DNA of 14,114 nt from contig URTS01000040.1 in assembly GCA_900550685.1 (NCBI GenBank), forward strand, positions 1 through 14,114, written 5' to 3'. Below are positions 1-7,047 of this stretch, one piece after another. Position 1 is the first letter of the stretch. Every line of letters begins with the position of its first letter. The DNA comes from an uncultured Oscillibacter sp. GTDB lineage: Bacteria > Bacillota > Clostridia > Oscillospirales > Oscillospiraceae. The notes under the pieces are model-generated. The model was not told where the DNA came from, searched no databases, and was given only the letters and a program-made list of their open reading frames with translations. A program made the position numbers and the translations under genes.

Positions 1-54
1 GCGGGGGATGGTAAGGGCCTTGTTCGCGGGGTCATGGTTCAAATGGAATTTCAT
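1..54 (-). CDS. Start of an unidentified gene of the mobile element (cut by window edge)
   Basis: An ATG at 54-52 reads leftward out of the window and gives 18 residues beginning MKFHLNHDPANKALTIPR. A strong Shine-Dalgarno (AGGAGG, 63-68) lies 8 bases upstream and overlaps the stop codon of the preceding reverse-strand gene fragment, so the two look translationally coupled. I do not recognise the family from this short N-terminus. Its position beside the integrase suggests an accessory gene of the integrated element. The ribosome site and open frame are seen; element membership is inferred. Confidence 0.5.
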   Translation of the reverse strand, partial: MKFHLNHDPANKALTIPR

Positions 55-66
55 GTTGTTTGCCTC

Positions 67-303
67 CTATTGTAATAAGTTTTGGTTAGAAGCCCTACAT
101 CCGACTGGGCTTTCTTTCCGTCTTGGTGGATGATTTGGAATGTGAACCAGCTTCAGCTCCCACTCGCCCAGAGACTCGTCAAAGAGGTTCAGTTGACGGG
201 TCATATAAGGGCTGGGGTCATAGTTGGTGATGATGAGCTCGCCAAAGGACGCGCCCTTTTTCTGAGACAGCGGGTTGCCGCGCTGGAAGGATATGGTTTG
301 CCG
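67..303 (-). pseudogene. 3' fragment of an unidentified element gene, 5' end missing
   Basis: This reverse-strand frame encodes about 78 residues ending at TAG (69-67). Examples are the stretches SQKKGASFGELIITNYDPSP and YMTRQLNLFDESLGEWELKL. The composition and coupling to the next gene look like real protein. There is no start: an in-frame TAA lies at 306-304, directly before the first residue, and the DNA beyond is the ribosome site and 5' end of the integrase. The first internal ATG (204-202) has no clear ribosome site. The gene therefore seems to have lost its 5' portion where the integrase module begins, by insertion or recombination. A frameshift inside a longer gene is excluded because the neighbouring bases encode the integrase. 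I cannot name the family. Confidence 0.5.
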
Positions 304-307
304 TTAC

Positions 308-315
308 AAAGGAGG
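308..315 (+). promoter_or_regulatory. Ribosome binding site of the integrase gene
   Basis: AAAGGAGG sits 8 bases before the ATG at 324. It fixes that ATG as the start rather than the overlapping upstream frames. Confidence 0.8.
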
Positions 316-323
316 TCGATACT

Positions 324-1475
324 ATGCCGAAAAGACGAGCAAACGGCGAGGGAAATATCCGAAAACGAAAGGACGGACGATGGGAAGGACGCTACACAGT
401 CGGTCACGATCCGGAAACCGGAAAGGCCATCATCAAGAACGTTCTTGGAAAGACACAAGCGGAAGTAAAAGAAAAGCTGAAGAAAGCCATCGAGGAAAAT
501 GTGGGCATCGACTACGGACGGGCCAAGACCTACACGGTAGGTAGCTGGCTGGAGGTGTGGATGGAGAACTACGCCAGAGTAAAACTCAGACCGTCCACCT
601 TCAAAACCTCGCAAGGCTTTCTGAAAAACCACGTCAGACCGCAGATCGGCAGCATCCCGCTGGCAGATCTCACTTCTCTGGACTTACAACGCTTCTACAA
701 GCATCTGCTGGACGGTGGCCGAGTAGACCGCATCGAGGCCAAGAAAAAGCCGAAAGGTCTGGCTCCCAAAACGGTGCGGAACATCCATCAGATGATCGGC
801 TCGGCGTACAATCTCGCTATGGAGCAGAATCTGGTGAGCAAGAATCCAACGCAGGGATGCGCCTTGCCGAAAGTCGAACACAAGGAGATGAAAACGCTGA
901 CCGCCGACCAACTCAGCGCTTTCTTCCAGGAGGCCAAAGACAGCGGCGTGTACGAGCTCTACTACCTCGACCTTGCCACGGGACTACGCCGTGGGGAACT
1001 GCTGGGATTGAAGTGGACGGATGTGGACTTCCAGCACGGAGCACTGAAAATTCAGAGAGCCATCTCTCGGCAAAACGGCAAAGTGGTCGAGGCACCGTTG
1101 AAAACGAAAAACGCCTACCGCACACTGCCGCTGTCGGCAGACGCAATAGACGTACTAAAAATGCAAAAGTGCAAGATCGGAAACAGCGAATGGGTATTCC
1201 CATCGCCCACCGGAGGCCCTATGTCCCCGGACAGCGTGCTGCACATGCTCCAGCGGGTGCTGAAACGGGCGGGGCTGCCCCGCATCCGCTTTCATGACCT
1301 GCGTCACACCTTCGCGACGATGGCGCTCCAGAACGGCGTGGACGTCAAGACCGCCAGCAGTATGCTCGGCCACTACTCGGCGGGCTTCACGCTGGACACC
1401 TACGCCCACGTCACCACCGACGCCCAGCTCAAAGCGGCGCAAACGATGGGGAACATCCTCTCCCGTGCGGTATAG
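324..1475 (+). CDS. int: Tyrosine recombinase / phage-type integrase
   Basis: A complete 383-residue site-specific integrase that would recombine an element's attP with a chromosomal attB. Residues 1-55 form a basic N-terminal arm-type DNA-binding region (KRRANGEGNIRKRKDGRWEG). Residues about 65-170 are the SAM-like core-binding domain. Residues about 185-375 are the catalytic domain. The catalytic set is complete: R222 (ATGLRRGELLGL), H324 and R327 (FHDLRHTF), H350 (LGH) and nucleophile Y360 (LDTYAHV). Length fits the Tn916/Clostridia-phage integrase class. Its 3' end is followed within 120 bases by a tRNA-Arg 3' fragment, the normal arrangement of an integrase beside its attachment site. 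No excisionase gene is visible upstream; a truncated reverse-strand gene lies there instead. Whether the parent element is a phage or a conjugative element cannot be told from this window. Confidence 0.95.
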   Translation: MPKRRANGEGNIRKRKDGRWEGRYTVGHDPETGKAIIKNVLGKTQAEVKEKLKKAIEENVGIDYGRAKTYTVGSWLEVWMENYARVKLRPSTFKTSQGFLKNHVRPQIGSIPLADLTSLDLQRFYKHLLDGGRVDRIEAKKKPKGLAPKTVRNIHQMIGSAYNLAMEQNLVSKNPTQGCALPKVEHKEMKTLTADQLSAFFQEAKDSGVYELYYLDLATGLRRGELLGLKWTDVDFQHGALKIQRAISRQNGKVVEAPLKTKNAYRTLPLSADAIDVLKMQKCKIGNSEWVFPSPTGGPMSPDSVLHMLQRVLKRAGLPRIRFHDLRHTFATMALQNGVDVKTASSMLGHYSAGFTLDTYAHVTTDAQLKAAQTMGNILSRAV

Positions 1476-1557
1476 ACCTTTCCGCTACCCGCTCCCGTTG
1501 GGGTCAGCGTTTGGGTCAGAAAAAAGCAGTACCAAAAAAACACAACTTATGAAAAGC

Positions 1558-1593
1558 AAAAGTCCTCGAAATCAGACGATTTCGAGGACTTTT
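1558..1593. terminator. Strong bidirectional intrinsic terminator hairpin between int and the tRNA-Arg fragment
   Basis: A perfect 16-bp stem (AAAAGTCCTCGAAATC, 1558-1573, with its complement 1578-1593) has a 4-base loop AGAC. Each strand ends in TTTT, so it can terminate int on the forward strand and the tRNA on the reverse strand. The reverse-strand side directly adjoins the tRNA CCA end and is followed by GCTTTTC. Confidence 0.8.
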
Positions 1594-1637
1594 GGTACGC
1601 CGTGAGGGATTCGAACCCCCGGCCTTCTGGTCCGTAG
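1593..1637 (-). tRNA. 3' half of tRNA-Arg(ACG), probable attachment-site core
   Basis: On the reverse strand these 45 bases correspond to tRNA positions 32-76. They comprise the anticodon loop CTACGGA (anticodon ACG), the 3' anticodon stem CCAGA, the variable loop AGGCC, the T arm GGGGG-TTCGAAT-CCCTC, the acceptor strand ACGGCGT and an encoded ACCA. Further 5', in CAACC and beyond, the sequence does not pair with the anticodon stem and no D arm or acceptor 5' strand is present. It is therefore a fragment, not a functional tRNA. Phage and ICE integrases commonly use the 3' half of tRNA genes from the anticodon loop onward as the att core, and int lies next door. It is read here as an attL/attR core; its exact limits are not determinable without the partner site. 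Confidence 0.8.
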
Positions 1638-1766
1638 GTTGTCTCAAGGGTAAATCGGAGTCATTTCGGCTCCGGTTTGTGCTTTTTGCCATCATTCGTT
1701 CGGCGGATTTTCCATTGTTTCCGTCTAGTCTTGCCCGCTTTTTTCGGATTCTGGGTCAAAAGTGGG
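1638..1766. other. Intergenic junction DNA between tRNA fragment and IS; no gene seen
   Basis: No supported coding region or RNA. It carries a weak hairpin (CGGAG...CTCCG, about 1655-1675) and, at 1752-1770, a paired GGGTCA motif. This resembles the GGGTCA pair at 1501-1519 just downstream of the integrase stop. It may be the end of a second element or the remnant of another integrase's 3' end; this is inference. Confidence 0.4.
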
Positions 1767-3270
1767 TCAGAGGCTGTAATATCCGGAGGGACTGGCGAAC
1801 TGCAACCTTGCGCCACAGTCCACACTATCTAATGTCCACTGGACAAGTGCCCAATTTTTCTTCTGAGCGAGAATCTCCAGAAGATATGCGAGCATTCTCA
1901 AAAGGGCGCGCTGAATCTTGCGGAGATTCAGCACCAGAACGGACATGGCGATCACATGGGCCGCAGTCTCCCGCAGCTTTGCAGTGACCAGCCCCATGCC
2001 ACATTTACGCTTCGCCAGAGCGAATCTGCGCTCCACTTCCACGCGCTCGCACTCATCCCGATAGTCCTGAGCTTTGTCTCTGGTTTCACCCTTCTTGGGC
2101 CGCCCCAGAGCTGGGCCGGAAAGACGGATCCCATGTGCCTTGCAATAGCTGAGATTCTCCCGGTTTCGGTAGATTTTGTCCGCCAGGATCCGGCTGGGGT
2201 AATGCCCCTCTCGCGCTCGGAACCGCTCTGCCATTTCCCGCAGATTTCCCGCCTCATTGTAGGCGTCAAAAGAACAGTACTCCAGCCGCGTCCATCCGTT
2301 AACGACACTGATGTCCAGCTTCGCGCCAAACTCCACCGGCTTTCCCGCTTTTCCCCGCACAATGGGCCGAACAAAGGGCTGGCTCACGCTGACGATCCGG
2401 TCAGGTACGCTGTGGGTACGGTTATCGTACATGTACTTCTGCTGCTCATAGACGGTGCGGATCGTGTCCAAACGCTCCGCCTGGCGAGAGGGCAGATTTT
2501 TTCCGAGGGACAGTTTGCCATCGATGGCATTCAGGTCGCGCCGGAGGTAAGTTAGCTGCTTCCCAATGGCTTTGCGGGTCATTTTCGCGGTGTGTTTACG
2601 GCATCTTGTGTATTTCAGGTAATCTTTCCGGGCGCGTTTGCGGTAGGTTCGAGGCTTCTTTCCGTCCGCGGGATCGTGAAGAACGTCCAAAAGCGTTTCG
2701 GTGTTCTCCCTGGCCTCGTTGAGCAGGGAAACATCCTGAGGATAACGGATATTGGACGGCGCACAGGTGGCGTCCACGATCATAGTGCCGCTGTTTCCGC
2801 CAGTTCCCGGCTGGCCGTCAGAATCATCATCGTCATCCTTGGATTCGGCTTCTTTGACCTGACGCTCCTTTGCGTCCCGCACGATCATCTCATTGATCTC
2901 ACCCAGCACTTCCGGCGTCAGGCGCTTGCGGAAATACACCATCAAAGACGGGTCAAAGGGCAGCTTTTCGTCATCATAGCCAGGATACCCGCAGAAATAC
3001 TGAAGATATGGGTTCTCCTGAATCTGAAGCGCGGTTCCTCGTCAGAATAGCCGTACTCCGCCTGTGAATGACGCAGGCTCCCAAGGCCAGGCGCAGCGGC
3101 TTGGCCACATTGCCTTTCCGGTTTGTGAATAAGGTGGCGTAGCGCTTCTCGATCTCCGGCCAGGGGATCGTCTGGGCTTTCTTTACCCAACGGTTGCTTT
3201 CCTTCAGATTCATACCCACCGGCTGTTTGAAATCCGCCAGGCTGATCTGGCCATTGCTGTAACGATACAT
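1767..3270 (-). pseudogene. DDE transposase (IS5/IS1182-like), disrupted by two frameshifts
   Basis: Translation starts at ATG 3270 (MYRYSNGQISLADFKQPVGM...). After the residues ACVIH near 3064 the homologous protein continues in another frame (AEYGYSDEE). Near 3033 it moves again, to ALQIQENPYLQYFCGYPGYD, and then stays open to the stop at 1767. Each shift fits loss of one base. The C-terminal part has typical DDE-transposase blocks: DATCAPSNIRYPQDVSLLNE, then a region with DISVVNGWTRLEYCSFDAYN, then ILADKIYRNRENLSYCKAHG and a C-terminal LNLRKIQRALL helix. The order and spacing match IS5/IS1182-type enzymes with an N-terminal DUF772-like region. The shifts would abolish a full-length protein unless they are sequencing errors. 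Programmed frameshifting is unlikely because two shifts are needed and no slippery A-rich run is seen at either point. Confidence 0.8.
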
Positions 3271-3350
3271 AGTTGCCCTCCAGGTGCAAGGTTTTTGCTG
3301 GATTTTTGCCAGTTCTCTTGCTCCTATTATACCACAGATTGGCCTCTATG
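1771..3350. mobile_element. Insertion sequence remnant carrying the transposase; ends approximate
   Basis: Extent is inferred from the transposase and its flanks. Reading inward, both ends carry ACTGGC followed by ACCTTGCRCC: 1791-1814 on the left, and 3313-3283 on the reverse strand at the right, with unequal spacing. Both also have an outer GAGGC. These are imperfect, so true terminal repeats and a target duplication are not established. A reverse-strand TATAAT (3326-3331) upstream of the transposase could be its -10 box; no good -35 is seen. Confidence 0.5.
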
Positions 3351-3488
3351 GATTGAAATATAAGGCTTTTTCTTTTATTCAGTGTGCATTACCTATATAT
3401 TTGCAATTTACGAGGAAATGCTACAATTTTCTTTTATTTGCAGATACAGCAAGGCATCACAGCTGGCCGCGCCTTTCTGTCCGGATGG

Positions 3489-3515
3489 GGCGGGACAGTC
3501 CCCCGCCTCTGTTTT
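3489..3515 (+). terminator. Possible intrinsic terminator/attenuator-like hairpin
   Basis: GGCGGG (3489-3494) pairs with CCCGCC (3502-3507) and is followed by TCTGTTTTT on the forward strand. No forward gene precedes it, so it could end a short transcript or act in a leader. A competing stem GGGACAGTCCC exists inside it. Confidence 0.3.
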
Positions 3516-3541
3516 TCAATCTGGAAAACCACATTTTCCTC

Positions 3542-3569
3542 TCGACAATTGCCGCATTTCTGTTACAAT
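3542..3569 (+). promoter_or_regulatory. Probable sigma-A promoter of the HAD phosphatase gene
   Basis: TCGACA (3542-3547), a 16-base spacer and TACAAT (3564-3569) resemble TTGACA/TATAAT. The initiation region would be about 55 bases before the ATG at 3631. Confidence 0.5.
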
Positions 3570-3630
3570 GAGATAGACATATACGACAACTTCCCGGCTT
3601 TTCCGGGGCAGGTAAACAGGAGATATCGAC

Positions 3631-4467
3631 ATGGAACTGACGACACAAAAGCCCAAGCTGATTTTGACCGATCTGGACGGCACTCTCCTCCGGGACGATA
3701 AAACGCTTTCCCCCGCCAACCGGGCCGCATTGGAGCGTGCCGCCGGGCAGGGCGCCCAGGTGGTCCTCTCCACTGGCAGGTCTTATAAAAGTCTCTCTCA
3801 GGAGCTGCGTGATCTGCCCTTTCTGCGTTACTTCATTCTGGTCAACGGCGCCAAGGTCTACGACCTGCAAACGGACACCGTGCTCTACCGGGCCGAGGTC
3901 CCCATGGATGTGGCCCAGGGGCTCTTCCAGATGTTCGAGCCGCTGGATGCCTGCATCGACTGCTACCAGAATGACACCGGCCTGATGGACCGCAAATATT
4001 ATGACCATCTGGAACGCTACATTGACGATCCCCACGCTCTGAAAATGACCCAGGACTGCCGCACGCCGCTGGATCATTTCCGGGAGGCCGTCCGTGCCGG
4101 CGGCGAAAGCGTGCAGAAGCTGCAAGCCTTCTTCCACACGCCGGAGGCCCGCACAGAGGCGCTCCGCCAGCTGGGTGAAGCCTATCCCCAGTTGATCCTA
4201 AGCTCCTCCCTGCCCGGCAATCTGGAGATCAACGCCCCCGGCGCCACCAAGGGCGACGCTCTGCTGGCACTGTGCCGGGCGCTGGGGCTGGCCCCCGCCT
4301 GCGCGGTCGCCTTCGGAGACGGCACCAATGACATGACTATGATCCGCAGCGCAGGCATTGGCGTCGCCATGGCAAACGCGGAACCGGAGGTGCTGGCGGT
4401 GGCTGACCTGGTCGCCCCCTCCAACCAGGAAGACGGTGTGGCTCAGGTCCTCTCACGCTGGTTCTGA
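3631..4467 (+). CDS. HAD-IIB (Cof-type) sugar-phosphatase-like hydrolase
   Basis: A cytoplasmic haloacid dehalogenase-superfamily phosphatase of 278 residues, the usual length for the Cof/YidA group. Motif I is LTDLDGTL with nucleophile D14 and general acid D16. Motif II is STGR (47-50). Motif III is K207 in GATKGDAL. Motif IV is GDGTND (229-234), with Gly where most members have Ser. Residues about 85-195 form the C2B cap that sets substrate choice. Family members dephosphorylate sugar phosphates, flavin or pyridoxal phosphates; the exact substrate cannot be read from sequence. The start is supported by GGAG 8 bases before the ATG. It has its own promoter and converges on the araDB end of the neighbouring operon. 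Bacillus subtilis has an unrelated-class HAD phosphatase (AraL) inside its arabinose operon, so a detoxifying role for this neighbour is conceivable but unproven. Confidence 0.9.
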   Translation: MELTTQKPKLILTDLDGTLLRDDKTLSPANRAALERAAGQGAQVVLSTGRSYKSLSQELRDLPFLRYFILVNGAKVYDLQTDTVLYRAEVPMDVAQGLFQMFEPLDACIDCYQNDTGLMDRKYYDHLERYIDDPHALKMTQDCRTPLDHFREAVRAGGESVQKLQAFFHTPEARTEALRQLGEAYPQLILSSSLPGNLEINAPGATKGDALLALCRALGLAPACAVAFGDGTNDMTMIRSAGIGVAMANAEPEVLAVADLVAPSNQEDGVAQVLSRWF

Positions 4468-4566
4468 CGTAGACTACCGCTCTTGGGAAGCGGGACCGTG
4501 ATGGTCTCACCGGGTCTGAGTGGCCGCTGTTGTCGGTCCACAAACTCACGCATATTTTCAAAAGGA

Positions 4567-4610
4567 CCCCGGAGAATTGCCCATCGGCAATTCTCCGGGG
4601 TTTCTTTATT
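4567..4610. terminator. Bidirectional intrinsic terminator between HAD gene and araB
   Basis: A perfect 15-bp GC-rich stem (CCCCGGAGAATTGCC 4567-4581; complement 4586-4600) has a loop CATC. It is followed by TTTCTTTATTTTTC on the forward strand and TCCTTTTGAAAA on the reverse. It serves two convergent genes. The araB stop codon lies within the forward T-rich tail, 5 bases from the stem. Confidence 0.9.
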
Positions 4611-6264
4611 TTTCTTGTTCATCGCTGCGGCTCATATCCGCCGGTGCAGACAGGGCCTGCAGACGGTACATCACCGGATTTTCCTCTGCGAAATACGCCG
4701 CCAACCGCCGGTATTCCCGGTAGAGCTCCTTGTAGGCAGCAGCCCGCTGCGGGTCAGGCGTATACACTGTTCCTCTGCCGCCTGTCATGTGCCGCACAGC
4801 TTCTTCCGGCGTTTCATAAATTCCCGCTGCCGCGGCGGCCATCACCGCCGCTCCCAGTGCCGTCGTTTCCGTTTCCCGCACCGTCTGGATAGGCCGTCCC
4901 AGTACATCCGCATAGATCTGCATCATCAGCGGGTTTTTATGGGGGATGCCGCCGCAGGCCACGATCTGCCGCACCGGCACGCCCCCCGCTTCGAAGGTGT
5001 CCAGGATCAGGCGGGAACCGTATGCGGTCGCCTCCATCAAGGCTCGGTACTGCTGGGCGGGTGTCGTCCGGATGGTCAGGCCCAGCATCATGCCGCTGAG
5101 CCGGTCGTCCACATAAGGGGAACGCTGTCCGTTCCACCAGTCCAGGGCCATCAGCCCTCCGCTGCCTGGCGGCAGCTGGACCGCCTCCCGGCAGAGGTAC
5201 GCATGGATGCTCTCCCCGGTAGCCTGCGCCGCTTCTGTTTCCCGAGCCGGGACCGCTTCTTTCACAAACCAGTCCAACAGGTCGCCCACGCAGGCCTGTC
5301 CCGCCTCATAGGTATACAGTCTCGGCAGGACGCTGTCGCCTACCACGCCGCAGATTCCCGGCATAGGGTGCTTCTCCCCGCTGAGCAGCATATGGCACGT
5401 GGACGTGCCGATCGCCATCAGCATGGTCCCCGGCTCCGTCACACCGCTGCCCGGCAGCCCCGCATGGGCATCGATGATCCCGGCCGCCACCGCCGTACCG
5501 GCACAAAGGCCCAGGCGGCCCGCCCATTCCGGCGTCAGCGTTCCGGCGCATTCCCAGGGGGCTGCTATCTCGCCCCGCAGCTTTTCCGCCGTCAGATCTT
5601 CAAACAGCGGATGCAAGTTCTTCAGCAGCGGTGCAGGCAGATATCCCCCTCTGGCCGGGTCATAGAAATTCTTGAAACCCGCAAAGCACCTGCTGCGGAC
5701 AAGATGTCCTGTCAGCGCAAGCACCAACCAGTCCGAGGCCTCCACCAGATAATCCGCACGCTGGTAAACCTCCGGCGCTTCTTCGGCGATCTGCAATATT
5801 TTCGGCAGTATCCACTGTGACGCCACATGGCCGCCGTAATCCGCCAGGAGCTGCGGGTCAAACTCCCGTATCGCCGCTTCAACGCGCCGTGCCTGTCCCT
5901 CCGCCGCCAGATGCTTCCACAGCTTCATATAGGCATGGGGTGTCCTTTGATATTCCGGCAGCATGCACAGCGGCGTCCCGTCTGCCAGGACCGGCAGCAT
6001 GGTGCAGGCCGTCACATCCCAGCCGATGGCGGCCACCTGTTCCGCCGGGACCGAAGCATCCCTCAGCACCTGCGGCACCGCCGTTTCCAATACGTCCAGA
6101 TAGTCCGCCGGATGATGCAGCGCCCACCCGGCGCCCCCCTCCGTCATCACGCCATGGGCATAGGGCACCGTTCTCTGTGCCGCGATCTGCCCGGTGCGGC
6201 TGTCCACCAGCACCGCCCGGCCGGACAGTGAGCCGAAATCCACGCCAATCACATACTGGGCCAT
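4606..6264 (-). CDS. araB: Ribulokinase (FGGY family)
   Basis: Phosphorylates L-ribulose to L-ribulose-5-phosphate with ATP in the cytoplasm; the E. coli enzyme is known to accept other 2-ketopentoses and some pentitols. The 552-residue length and sequence closely match Bacillus-type AraB. The N-terminal phosphate-binding loop is GVDFGSLSGRAV (7-18). Further blocks are GWALHHPADYLDVLE, TACTMLPV and MLPEYQRTPHAYMKLWKH. The catalytic Asp is D265 (IIDAHAG), followed by MAIGTSTCHM (283-292), GVVGDSVLP, EAGQACVGDLLDWFV, ALDWWNG and CGGIPHKNPLMMQIYADVLG (437-456). The ATG at 6264 is chosen because AAGGGAG lies just upstream and family N-termini begin here; the open frame extends 36 codons further without homology. 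It is the last gene of the operon, 13 bases after araD. No araA (isomerase) accompanies it. Confidence 0.95.
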   Translation of the reverse strand: MAQYVIGVDFGSLSGRAVLVDSRTGQIAAQRTVPYAHGVMTEGGAGWALHHPADYLDVLETAVPQVLRDASVPAEQVAAIGWDVTACTMLPVLADGTPLCMLPEYQRTPHAYMKLWKHLAAEGQARRVEAAIREFDPQLLADYGGHVASQWILPKILQIAEEAPEVYQRADYLVEASDWLVLALTGHLVRSRCFAGFKNFYDPARGGYLPAPLLKNLHPLFEDLTAEKLRGEIAAPWECAGTLTPEWAGRLGLCAGTAVAAGIIDAHAGLPGSGVTEPGTMLMAIGTSTCHMLLSGEKHPMPGICGVVGDSVLPRLYTYEAGQACVGDLLDWFVKEAVPARETEAAQATGESIHAYLCREAVQLPPGSGGLMALDWWNGQRSPYVDDRLSGMMLGLTIRTTPAQQYRALMEATAYGSRLILDTFEAGGVPVRQIVACGGIPHKNPLMMQIYADVLGRPIQTVRETETTALGAAVMAAAAAGIYETPEEAVRHMTGGRGTVYTPDPQRAAAYKELYREYRRLAAYFAEENPVMYRLQALSAPADMSRSDEQEK

Positions 6265-6277
6265 CTTTAACGCTCCC

Positions 6278-6970
6278 TTACTTCTGTCCGTAATAAGCAT
6301 TGGCTCCGTGCTTGCGGTAATAGTGCTTATCCAGCAGATATTGCGGCGCCGGTTCCGCGGTCCCCTGGGCAAGCTGCTCCGTCAGCAGTGCCATCCGGGC
6401 GGTCTCCTCCAAAATCAGCGCATTTTCTACCGCCTTCTGGCTGGTCACCCCCCATGTAAAGGGGCCATGCTTCCGCACCAGCACCCCCGGGACCGCCATG
6501 GGGTCCCGCTGGGCAAAGGTTTCCGCAATAACCTTGCCGGTGCAGCCCTCATAATCCCGCGCCACCTCCTCAGCGGTCAAATGCCGGGTACAGGGCACAG
6601 GGCCATAAAACGTATCGGCATGGGTCGTGCCGTAGCAGGGCAAGTCCCGCTCCGCCTGGGCAAACACCACCGCATACCGGGAATGGGTGTGGACTACGGC
6701 GTTGACCTGTGGAAAGCTGCGGTACAGCTCCAGATGGGTCAAAAGGTCTGAGGACGGCCGCAGGTTGCCCTCCACAACATGCCCCTCCAGATCTGTCACC
6801 ACCATCTGCTCCGCCGTCATAGTATCGTAAGGCACGCCGCTGGGCTTGATGACCACATACTTCCGGTCCGGCGTAATGGCGGACACGTTTCCCCACGTCA
6901 GGATCACCAATCCGTACTCCACCAATTTCAGATTGGCGGCGCAGACCTCCTGTTTCAGTTCTTCCAGCAT
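6278..6970 (-). CDS. araD: L-ribulose-5-phosphate 4-epimerase
   Basis: Converts L-ribulose-5-phosphate to D-xylulose-5-phosphate, feeding the pentose phosphate pathway; a class II aldolase-fold, zinc-dependent cytoplasmic enzyme. It has 230 residues (E. coli AraD has 231). Visible residues are N28 (WGNVS), K42 (IKPSG), S73-S74-D75, metal ligands H94 and H96 (HTHSRYA) and H168 (RKHGP), D119 (THADT) and the C-terminal tyrosines of KHGANAYYGQK. The start at 6970 is supported by AAGGAAGGG upstream and by homology; the frame extends to 7039 only through the terminator hairpin. It lies between the binding-protein gene and araB, 28 bases after a terminator-like hairpin, so its level is probably lower than that of the transporter genes. 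Confidence 0.95.
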   Translation of the reverse strand: MLEELKQEVCAANLKLVEYGLVILTWGNVSAITPDRKYVVIKPSGVPYDTMTAEQMVVTDLEGHVVEGNLRPSSDLLTHLELYRSFPQVNAVVHTHSRYAVVFAQAERDLPCYGTTHADTFYGPVPCTRHLTAEEVARDYEGCTGKVIAETFAQRDPMAVPGVLVRKHGPFTWGVTSQKAVENALILEETARMALLTEQLAQGTAEPAPQYLLDKHYYRKHGANAYYGQK

Positions 6971-6998
6971 GGTTTTCCCTTCCTTTTGTCTCAATTTC

Positions 6999-7030
6999 AA
7001 AAAAGGACGGCCATTTGGCCGTCCTTTTTT
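6999..7030 (-). terminator. Intrinsic terminator-like hairpin inside the operon, before araD
   Basis: GGACGGCC (7005-7012) pairs with GGCCGTCC (7017-7024), extended by an A-T pair to a 2-base loop and by flanking A6/T6 runs. On the reverse strand it starts 17 bases after the binding-protein stop and ends in TTTTTT, 28 bases before the araD ATG. That gap contains the araD ribosome site and has no room for a separate promoter. Partial termination (read-through) is the simplest reading. Confidence 0.8.
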
Positions 7031-7047
7031 GATTGTCAATATACGGA

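Larger units (their letters stand above)
3271..3630. other. 360-bp stretch without a gene: IS end, possible short transcript, HAD promoter
   Basis: Short open frames here (for example 3284-3571 and 3384-3701) have no ribosome site and no recognisable protein content. The stretch holds the right end of the IS (to about 3350), a weak promoter-like pair (TTGCAA 3400-3405, TACAAT 3422-3427) and a GC hairpin with a T run (3489-3515). It then carries the probable promoter of the HAD gene. Confidence 0.5.

Noticed and set aside
82..468. Forward frame overlapping the integrase start
   Set aside because: Different frame from the integrase, no ribosome site, and antisense to the reverse-strand gene fragment.
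1592..1987. Forward frame beginning MVRREGFEPPAFWSVG
   Set aside because: Its start is the antisense of the tRNA T arm, a well-known false-protein signature, and it then runs antisense through the transposase.
4483..5820. Forward frame of 445 codons opposite araB
   Set aside because: Starts before the terminator hairpin, runs through it and continues antisense to araB; no coding features.
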